Origin: Tolypocladium sp. Sup5 PDA-1
Lineage: Eukaryota > Ascomycota > Sordariomycetes > Hypocreales > Ophiocordycipitaceae
Reading direction: 5' to 3'
Length of the DNA: 64,000 nucleotides
NCBI GenBank assembly: GCA_000750105.3
Contig: JPHH03000006.1
Location: 620,001 to 684,000, forward strand
Shown: positions 55,364 through 64,000 of the stretch, in pieces
How positions within the stretch are numbered: the stretch's first letter is position 1
How the letters are laid out: each line of letters begins with the position of its first letter
Notes under the pieces: generated by a model
What the model was told of the DNA's origin: nothing
What the model saw: the letters and a program-made list of their open reading frames with translations, nothing else
The model's database searches: none
Translations under genes and position numbers: made by a program

Positions 55364-58300
55364 ATGCCTCACGTGCGCAGCCCCTCTCCTCTCAGACTTC
55401 ACACATGTCACTGACGAGGCATACAGCCCACAAGCCAGCTCAAGCTTACAAGGGAGCTCTCCCAAGTGCCCATAACCGCGTTGGATTTCTACACCGCACG
55501 TTCGGGGAATGTGTACGTCCTGGCTGGCGAGGATGCGCGGCTGTGCGTCTACTTGGCGAGCGAGACAGGGCAGCCGCTGTGCGAGGTCGAGGTCTTCGTG
55601 GACCAGCCGATTCACGGCATACGCGTGCTGCAGGATGGCAGTTGCGCGAGGGTTCTCGTCTGGGGTGCGTCCTCAGTTGCCGTCTTCGACGCTGAGGGCA
55701 TCGACAGCGAAGGCACGGTAAGGCTCCTCGCCAAGGGGAGCGCACCGGACTGGATCTACGATGCCGCCGTCTCGCCGTGGGATCCCTCCCACGTGGTCCT
55801 CGCAACGGCACACAACGAGGTTGTCCCCCTCACATACGTCAGCACATCCGGAGGCATCAAGTTCGGCGCAGCGACGTCCCCCTCGCGACCGATGCTCTAC
55901 GCCGCACACCTGCGCTGGACGTCCCCCTGCAGCGTGCTCGTCGCCGGCGGGACCGTCTTCGGCGACGTCGTGGTGTGGAAGTATCAATACCCTGCGTCCC
56001 CCGGCGATTCCGCCTCGCATTCCGTGCTGTTCGTCCTGTCGGGCCACGAGGGCTCCATCTACGGCGTGGATATGACGCCCGAGATTACCCTGGCGGACCG
56101 GTCGACGGTGCGATTGCTCGCGAGTTGCAGCGACGACAGGACGATTCGCATCTGGGACGTCACCGAGCGTGATACGGGCACCAGCTCACCGGCGCAGCTC
56201 GGCGACGCCGTGGTCGAGACGGGCTTCAAGTCGACGCCCAGCTACGACGACATGCCGCCCTGCCAGGGGGCCGCGGCGCACCACCCCGTCGCTGTCGCCA
56301 TGGGCCACGCCTCGCGCATATGGGGTGTCAAGTTCGGAGTCACGGAGCCCATCACCGTGCTGCAGGACGGCACGCTGCCTGTGTACTCGTTTGGCGAGGA
56401 CTCTACGGCGCAGAGGTGGCACTTGCAACTTCATGCAGTGGAGAGGGGGAGAAGCCCGGCGGGCACGCTGAAACACGGACAGACGTTCTCGCTGCACAAT
56501 GGGAAGCACCTTTGGGCGGGTGCGACTCTGTGTCGAGGTGGGAAGACGATGGTTGCGACGGGCGGAGGTGATAGCAGGATCAGTCTCATCGAAGAGCCCC
56601 TGGCGGTTCGCCAGAGTCCCCGAACAGCTTCAGAATCAGCCGTGGCGGAGACGCATAACGCTGTCGTCACCGTCGACGTTCACGATATCTTGGAGTCTCT
56701 ACCTACTCACCGGACAAGCGCCGGCAGCCGCGAAATTATCAGCCGCTACGACTTCCTTGGAGAGGATCACATCCTCGCGGTAACCAGTCTTGGCCGGTTA
56801 TTCCTGGGATCACTAGAGGGCGCCTTGAGGTGGGAGGAAGTAAAAGTCGACAAAGAGGTCGATGACCTGAAGCTCACCTACGTCCTCCGAAACGTCGGCC
56901 CCGGCGCAGCCGTCCTCGGAACGACAGCCGGCAGCATCTTCTACTTCCAGCTGCCCAACCGGCTCTCCCACGTCACCAATGTCTCGGGCAGAATCGTCGA
57001 GATAAGCTGCCTCTCCACGGTCGGCCAGGACTCGAGGACTGTCGATGTACTTGTTCATCTTCATGGCAAAGCCGACTCGCCATGCCTCGTCCTCGACTCC
57101 TCCACCGGTGCGGTTCTGAGCCACGACCAAGTCACTGGCCTGGACAGCAGATTCGTCGCCGTGTCCGCCGCCAGAATGGACGACTTGCTCCTCATTGGAT
57201 CTCGTCATGGCTGGCTATCTCTCCTGACGAAGCAGGATAACGTCTGGCGTCCAATACTCGACCTGTTAACCCGCAGCCGCGATGCCATCACCTCCATCGT
57301 ACCGCTTGCGTCCAAGTCAACCTCCACCACATGCTCGCCATACTTTCTCGCTACGAGCCGCGACGGCAAATACCGCATCTACCAAATCGAGAGAGCGGGG
57401 AATTCTGTCCGCCTTCATCTCCTGCATGAGACGTCGCCTCCGTTTGGGCCTATGATCGAAGGCGCCTGGTTCACGTGTGATGCGACGCCAGAACTAGTCT
57501 TGTACGGCTTCAGGAGCAAGGACTTTGTTATTTGGAACGAGACACGGCGGGAGGAGGTGGCCACGGTTGAATGCGGAGGCGCGCATCGAACATTCCGGCT
57601 GAGTTATAGCGCTTCGGATCCTGGGTGGTACCGCTTCGCATTTACCAAGACATCAAAACTGTCCATATACTCGCAGGCCCAGCCTGCGTCTAGGCCTCTC
57701 AAGCTTGGGACTCATGGGCGAGAAATACGGGCCTTGAGCTCCAACGGACGGTATATCGCGTCAGGGGCAGAAGATACGTTGATCCGGATATGGGAGTATT
57801 GCCAAGAACCAGGACAAGGACAGGGACAAGGGCACATGCGATATCTGGCATCCATGAAGGCGCACGTGACGGGAATCCAACGGTTACAATGGTTTGAAGA
57901 CGACTATCTCTTCAGCAGCGCCGGAAACGAAGAGTTCTTTGTTTGGAGAATACGAACGCTCGATGCCGCATACGCTGGCCTCGCAGTGGTCTACGAAGGA
58001 GTCTTCGCGGATAAGAGTCCCGTTGGAGACTTGCGCATCATGGACTTTGACGTCTCCAGGCCGATTTCGGGACACGGCATGCTGGTAACCCTGGCGTTCT
58101 CTAATTCGACGGTCAAGACGTATCGTTATTCACCAGGCGGCGGGTTTGAGCCCTTTGCACAGGGGTCTTACACCGGAGCTTGTCTTACACAAGCGCGGCA
58201 CCTCGGCGTTTGCGGGGACGACCTGTGGATTGTCACGGCATCAACAGACGGGCACATGGCATTGTGGAAAACCGAGCAAGAGAAGAGCGGCGCGAAGCGG

Positions 58301-58747
58301 CATGCCCTAGCACAGACGGCCCAGGTGCATCAGAGCAGCATCAAGAGTCTAGATCTGATAGGATTGGGCGGGGCATACCAGGTCATGACTGGCGGCGACG
58401 ACAACGCTCTGGGTGTTGCAATCATCGGCGAGGACGACGATGGCATCGGCTACATGTTTTCAGTACGGAGCATTGTCCGCAGGGCACATGCAGCAGCCAT
58501 CACCGGCGTTGTCCTTGTACGTCGAGATGACATGGATGATATCATGGGGGTGAGCGTGAGCAACGACCAACGCGTCAAGGTTTGGAAGATAGCCAGCGAT
58601 GACGAGCAGAGAGTCGAACTGGTGGGCTCCGCGTACAGCGGCGTCGCGGACCCGGGGGACATTGCGGTGATCTGTCAAGGGAGCACTCGGCGTGTCGTGC
58701 TTGGAGGGCTTGGCGTTGAGGTATGGAGTTGGGATAAAGTGAAATGA
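55364..58747 (+). CDS. RTT10: WD-repeat protein WDR6/Rtt10, partner of tRNA 2'-O-methyltransferase Trm7
   Basis: WDR6 (yeast Rtt10/Trm734) is a scaffold that directs Trm7 to ribose-methylate position 34 in the tRNA anticodon loop; also linked to endosomal recycling. The frame is open from 55415 to 58747 but has no ATG near its start, and VPITALDFYTARSGNVYVLAGED matches the normal WDR6 beginning only after some 15 residues. I therefore propose a micro-exon 55364-55372 (MPH) and a main exon 55427-58747, with a GTGCGC donor and a CATACAG acceptor preceded by CTGAC; total 1109 aa. WD motifs recur throughout, e.g. SGHEGSIYGVD, CSDDRTIRIWDV, SGAEDTLIRIWEY, GGDDNALGV. A GQGQGQG stretch occurs in one loop. 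Gene identity is strong; the first exon is moderate. Confidence 0.88.
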
Positions 58748-60345
58748 GTTTGGCCGCTGTTGAAGAAAGGCATCTTCGGCAAAAACAGGATTCATCACGA
58801 TACTCCCTTGCACAAGGAGTGCGGACAAAGCAGAAACACGCCGGTACAATGGGATGTCGAGAAGAAGGCTGGGTTGGCGGAACTAGTGCCGCGTGTCACT
58901 CCATTCCAGCGCAGCGGGCATCACAGCAAACCCACAATCTGCATCCGTCGAGGATCCACGAACACGGTGGAGTGTTCGGTTGCCCTCATGCTCGGAAGCA
59001 GGGCGGACGCGATTTTGAGGGGTCTCCGTCAATATGACGAGAGAGGGACTGAATGTCCAATGCCTTTCGACGGCCCTGTTCAGCAAAAATGTTTTCTGCG
59101 GGCGATTCGGCTGTGTTTTTCTGGCGGCTGGCAGCTGTTGCAGGGAGGCCACGGGCATGCGATTATACACTCGTCATGGATTCATGTGCATCGGGGGGGG
59201 GGATGGGGATGATGTTTGCGCTCCCCCGAACCAGTGCTTGTGCAGCGCAACCGGCCAGTCTAGACCGAGGTAGTCTTCCTAGAGCCCACGATGGGCCGAG
59301 AGCGATGGCGCTGAAAAAGAAAAGAAAATGCCAGGAACAGGAAACAGGAAACTTGGAAATGAAGCGCATCAAGCAGCGGACAAGTGCCGTGGGTGAATTG
59401 GGTGAAAGCTGGCGAGGAGATCTGATCTGAAAACGGCTGCCCCCGACCCGACCCACAAGGCCGCCGAGCCATCCCATCAACAAGTCAACAAGGCAAGTCC
59501 CTTCCTGCCCTGCGCCTGCCTGAGTGCCTGCCCTGCGCGCCTGAAGTGTGAACCTAAACCCACGGCGGGGGCCGATCGCAAGGGGCATCAGGAAGGAGCA
59601 GCGCACTCCGTCCGAAAAACACACTCGTACATAAACTCGGCAGGTACAGCGTGTACGCGCCTCCTGTGCTCAACTCGTATTGGATGAGCCCCCGTCGTGC
59701 CTTCCAGCCCACCATCATCCCCATTCCCATGCTACAGCGGATTCTTGGCGCGCAGTAACTGCCAAGACTGCTAACCCGCCATGGAATGATGGAACGTAGA
59801 GGTTCTGATAGTTGGCAGGCACGCTTCCGGCATAGACTCACGAGTGTTCCCGGCGGTGGGGCCCTGTTTTTAGCGAAGGAAGAACGAACCCCGGCCCCCG
59901 GTTCCGCCCTACTGTCTACATGGACTTGTACGAGTATGTACCATTCCCATTGCCAGCTGGGTGGTGGGTGGTGGTGGCACGGCTGTACTTCCTTCTCGTG
60001 TCCTGCTGGTGCTTGCATGCGTACTTCGTACTACCGAGTAATTACTGCGAAGTACATAATACGATCGGATGCGCCGCCGAACCGAGAGAGCAAGCATCCT
60101 CTGAAGATTGTGGCTCCTCCCGCTGCCCTGGGTCGATCGATCGACACTCCTTCTTTCCTCTCTTTCTTTCCTTCTTCACTTGTCTTCCTTCCCTTGTCCT
60201 CTCTTCCTCACCACTCTCGTCTGGGGTGCCTGTTGTGTCGACGTTCTGGCCATCTCTCTACGCCGTCTCCCGTCTTACTGCCGATGCTTCTGCGGAGGCG
60301 ACGGCCGACACTCTACTCTCCTCCTCGACACCGAAACGATTCGCC
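58748..60345. promoter_or_regulatory. Intergenic, CT-rich leader of the small secreted protein gene
   Basis: About 1.6 kb. G-run of about eleven at 59193-59204; GTAC palindromes near 59930 and 60025-60060; a long C/T-rich tract from about 60140 to 60300 directly before the ATG at 60346. No gene supported between 58748 and 60345. Confidence 0.5.
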
Positions 60346-60606
60346 ATGAGGACCGTATGTCTGCTCGTTGCGGCATTGGCGACCTCGCCCGCCTTGTTAG
60401 TCGCCGCCGCCCCCGTCGGGCCTACAGGGCCATGTCCCGCAGTAAGTCGTTCTTCACGCTCTCGGATTCACGTTCCCTGCGCCAACTCGCTCTAACCATT
60501 CTCCCAGGCCAAGGTCGATGCCATCCTCAAGGGCGAGATGGATCCCTCCGAGTGCTGTTCATACGGGATATGTAAGGGGGACGTGGTCGTTTCCGTCGGC
60601 GACTGA
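60346..60606 (+). CDS. Small secreted four-cysteine protein (64 aa)
   Basis: Two exons, 60346-60441 and 60508-60606, joined across a canonical 66-nt intron (GTAAGT, CTCTAAC branch, CCCAG) in phase 0. The product starts MRTVCLLVAALATSPALLVAAA, a clear signal peptide with likely cleavage near residue 22-23. The mature part is about 42 residues with four Cys (Cys30, Cys49, Cys50, Cys55; ECCSYGIC core) and an acidic, Val-rich C-terminus. Too short for an ordinary ORF threshold; recognised from splice sites, secretion signal and CT-rich leader. Small secreted Cys proteins in fungi include effectors, antimicrobial peptides and wall proteins; no family can be named. Expression and secretion are inferred. 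Confidence 0.75.
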
Positions 60607-63600
60607 GACGAGCAACGACACGGTTTCGAAATCACCATTTGACTTGGCTCCGGCGCGGGTATTCATTCTTACGGCCTCCGACTCGACGGCGTTTCTGGTT
60701 ATAAAAGCGACTGCTATTAGATGGGACAATATCGACACAAGGAGCGACACGACGCGACACCGCTGTACACTACGAGCGTCACCGGACGGATAGACGTGGG
60801 CGTCAGCGACGACTCCATGATTCAGGGAGATTACAACACGAAGGGGCTGAGCGCCACGGGCATATGGCGTTTTGCAGCTACGAGATGAATACCCAGCATT
60901 CACTGCGAGCGAGGGCAACCAGCTGAAAGATGGGCCGGGATGAACCCATTGACGATGGACGGGGGTTGCTATATCCTGCATCATGTATGGATGAATATCA
61001 ATTATCAATCGACACCATCGCAAGGGAAAGACGCGCAACTACGGGCTTTGTTGCGGCTCACGGGTCTCCCTCCTACCCCTCGCGTGAAATCTGACGACGT
61101 TCTGGCCGCTCATGCTGCTCGCCCCTTGTGCTGGTTGCAGAGCTATCCTTCAGCCCATCCTTCAGCCCAGCCCGGAGGCCCCCACAACCGCGCCGCAACG
61201 GACCTCGACTGCCATGGGCCGAAACTTGGGACTAACACAGCCTCTGCCCTATCAGTGATCGCACATCCCGCCAAGCCACGGCCTGCAGCGCCATCAGCTC
61301 GTAACCCACAGAATTGCCAACGACCGAGGCAGTAGTGAGGTCATTGTAAAGGCGAGTAAGACCTCGTGTCTGACGGGGTGAGGGCAAGCCGCATGCGTCG
61401 AGTTGGCCCATCCACTCGGGAAAAGGCTTACCTGGTACGCAGCCCCACGGAACGCTTGATAAATCAGCGTCCCTCTCCCGCTGTGGTATGTCCATTACGA
61501 GTACACTGGGTCACTGGCCAAGAGATGTAAATGCCCTGGCTGGTGAGGGGGCAACAGGGTTTCGGGTGCCTTGGCCGCAAACGAGTGTGGGGTTTGCTTG
61601 GCTTCGGCCTTCACACCGATCAAACCGGGGTTGTGTCAGTGTGTCGTGCAGGAAGAACACACAGACTGGCGTTTGTGTGTGGTTGCAGCGCCGGGATGAG
61701 TTCATTGGGATGTAAGTGGTTGTGAAGGGAGACGGGGCGTTGCCGCATGGGGTGCCGTCTGAGACAAGAGGCTTCCCCAGGCCAACCTCCGATGCTCGAG
61801 GTCAATTGTATCGACGTCTTCTTTTGGGCATCGCTGATTGTTTCGGTACGACTCTGGATTTGCTGGGCTCAGGGGTCACACGACTCGACCGCTGCGAGGC
61901 GCAGACGAGAGTTGTCAGGCGCAAACAGGTTTCTTGCTCGCGCGTGTGATGAGTGGAGGGCGCATGCATGCGCAGTGCCGGCCAGGCCATGTTGCTCGCT
62001 CGCTCGCTCTTATCCCCGCGCCGAGCCTCTGGTGGTCGTCACGACCAGACTCGACAAGGAGATATTTGCCGTAAGGCCGACGATCCTGGGCAACTCGGTT
62101 CTCGCTCCCCAGACGGAGGCGGTTCGGTCGGACAGGGCTCGGAAGACTATCCGAGGGGTGCGCAAGAGATTCTTCCACAACCTCGGGTGCAACAGGTCGT
62201 GCATGTGTGCTTGCAAGCATCAAGGGGAAGCTTGATTCTGAGTCTGGTTGCCCAGAGCAGCGTAACTGGTGTCACAATCACACGGTGCTGGTCCTTAAGA
62301 TGCGACGCCAACCAAGTTTGCCGATTGGAATCAAGCAGCATCGGAAACGCCCATGGAGTCTGCCAATCAGAGGCAGCTTGCGTGGCCAACGCGGTGCGTA
62401 CTCGAAGGCAATCGACTCGCGACTGCGTCTTCGCATAAAGAATCTGTGTCTCTCATGAGATGCAACTCGACCGCTTCGGTCTTTGTACTCGTGCTTGATG
62501 AGCTGCAGGTCGGTCCTGCAGATGACCCGTCAGATCTGCAAAGCAATGCCATGCAACAGATGAACGGCAAGGTGACAAGCCAACATTGAGCACATACCCC
62601 TTGCGCTCATTCACGAGAATTGTCGCAAAGGGTAGCTCCACTTGATCGATAAGCTGAAATAACCAGAGCGCAAGGCTCATGTGAGAAAGCGTGAAATAAA
62701 TAGAATCGGGCACGAACCGTTAATGCTGTGCGATAGATACGTTTCTGCAGTCATGCCACCTGTCGAAAAGCGGGGGGTGTATTGGCATATTATGAAGTCA
62801 TCGTGGACGGTCATGAGATGTCGACCCTGATGCGCCCGGACCACGGCATAGCACATTGCGCTCAAACTTGGCTTCAAGCTTCTGGCAGGAAAACGACCAG
62901 GAAAGAAAGAAAGCGATCCATAGTTCTCCGCTGCGGAACCTCAACTTTCACTACAGTATGCCACTTGGCTCTCGGTCCGTGCTCCGAACTCCCCGGGCTT
63001 CAACAACGTTGGATATATCTGCAAGGATATGCATCGCCATGGCCCAGCGCAATTAGCTTGTGTACGGCCCATTCCACCGGACCGATCTTGACGCGGCACT
63101 TGCCCTGCCATCACTCCACCTCAAGCGGCCATCAATGCTTCGATGTCGTTGGCGTCCATCGACGAGAACTTCTCCCCGCACCCCGGCGCACAACCTCAGC
63201 CGCCTCCGACGTCGTGATAGGGAACATTGACCCAGCTCGCCGGTTGACATGAGCCTGAATTATCGGCTCCCAGGGCAGCATTGCCAGCCGACGGCTACGG
63301 AGCAGGGTTCCACAGCCCCTACGCGTGCCAGTAACGACAGACAACCAATTCGAGTCAGTCTAGACTCCATCTCCGGAGCTCCATTGGCTCACGCGCAGCA
63401 CGGGCCCGGCAAGCCACCGCCGCTGTGCATTCATCAAGGCGACGGTTTCGGTACAGCCGTTGCGTGTGATACGTTGTTGGCCCGAGTCGCCCGACAAGGG
63501 CACCTGCATTTGCATTGGTAGCTGCATGTGTCGCGGAGCCTCGACTTCGGGTTCTCCCTGTCGCACCGCACGCAGGGTCCCGTGATGCTGATGGTCTATG

Positions 63601-63880
63601 CCGGACGTGGCCGTTTGGTTTGGTGCAAGATGGTGTCGAGCGAGTACGGGACGACTCCCCGAGAGCTGTGATTGGCGCGGCAGAGGCTGAGCCCAGCACG
63701 GGCTGTCGTCGGGCCTTGGTCCGCCGAATTTAGGCCCCGTGGTTGAAGGCGACCCCCACGGCATTGAACGAGACGCGGGGGAGTCGGAGGGTCATACTCG
63801 ACCTCTGGTGTCTGTATGTGCATGTATCTTGGGTATTAAAACCCCTTCTCCCGATATCTCCTCGCGGCCTGGAGATCATC
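60607..63880. other. About 3.3 kb without a supported gene
   Basis: Downstream of the small secreted protein. Many short frames on both strands, none with a recognisable domain, signal peptide plus splice pattern, or family motif. GTAC motif at 61496. A lineage-specific gene cannot be excluded. Confidence 0.45.
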
Positions 63881-63979
63881 TCAGATCCCCTTTAGCTTTA
63901 TTAACTGCTCATAATCAGCAACGCATTGCATCTCACCCAGAAGACGTCGGTGGTAGACCTTACCAGACTTTGGTTTACG
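63881..63979 (-). other. Possible 3'-terminal exon of a gene entering from the right edge
   Basis: On the minus strand the last 26 codons before a TGA at 63881-63883 read KVYHRRLLGEMQCVADYEQ and then a short Leu/Lys-rich end. This looks like authentic helical protein sequence. The frame is bounded upstream by a TGA at about 63980-63982, with AG acceptors at CCAAAG and GGTAAG in between, so an exon beginning near 63960-63970 is possible. No family recognised; the rest would lie beyond 64000. Confidence 0.28.
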
Positions 63980-64000
63980 TCATTACGAAGACAGCCGGGT

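Noticed and set aside
1..64000. CRISPR arrays, prophage, bacterial operons, intact transposons or a secondary-metabolite cluster
   Set aside because: No spaced direct repeats, transposase or reverse transcriptase motifs, polyketide or peptide synthetase genes; gene structure is that of an ordinary fungal chromosome.

Overview
The window is nuclear DNA of a filamentous ascomycete (Pezizomycotina). Protein content points to Sordariomycetes and most likely Hypocreales; that placement is inferred from general resemblance, not from a search. The evidence is short spliceosomal introns (about 45-80 nt, GT-AG, with CTAAC/CTGAC-like branch sites), a fused trifunctional histidine gene, a multidomain hybrid histidine kinase, a SUR7/PalI-type protein, pyrimidine-rich 5' leaders and a small secreted cysteine protein. 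There is no prokaryotic feature, phage, CRISPR array or intact transposon.

Left part (1-18.7 kb) is dense and housekeeping. In order: HIS4 (-, cut by the left edge), TAF9 (+), mitochondrial processing peptidase beta (-), a GH36/SIP1-type alpha-galactosidase (+), IMP dehydrogenase (+), a PLAC8 protein (-), the histone N-acetyltransferase NAA40 (-), a LYR-motif protein (+), mitochondrial ribosomal protein bL36m (-) and a 790-residue protein of unknown function (-). From 18.7 to 27.25 kb no protein gene could be supported.

Middle part (27.25-49.8 kb): a PH-domain MEU6-like protein (+), a 1513-residue hybrid histidine kinase (-), a four-helix membrane protein (+), succinate-semialdehyde dehydrogenase (+), an AT-rich island with a possible gene relic and an intron-containing tRNA-Val(UAC), mitochondrial ribosome recycling factor (+), an RGG-rich predicted mitochondrial protein (-) and a PPZ-type Ser/Thr phosphatase (-).

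Right part (49.8-64 kb): a 4-kb repeat-containing intergenic stretch, a SUR7-family membrane protein (+), the tRNA-modification scaffold WDR6/Rtt10 (+), a spliced gene for a 64-residue secreted four-cysteine protein (+), then about 3.3 kb without a supported gene and a possible 3' exon of a gene entering from the right edge.

Functionally the window is a normal eukaryotic mixture, not an operon. Six genes act in mitochondria (MPP-beta, LYRM2-like, bL36m, SSADH, RRF, RGG protein), several as close convergent pairs. Amino-acid control is visible as a perfect Gcn4/CPC1 site upstream of HIS4. Intergenic DNA carries many dispersed GTAC-centred palindromes of the TACGGAGTA / TACTCGTAC type. Exon coordinates were set by eye from reading-frame continuity and splice consensus, and every total coding length given divides by three.
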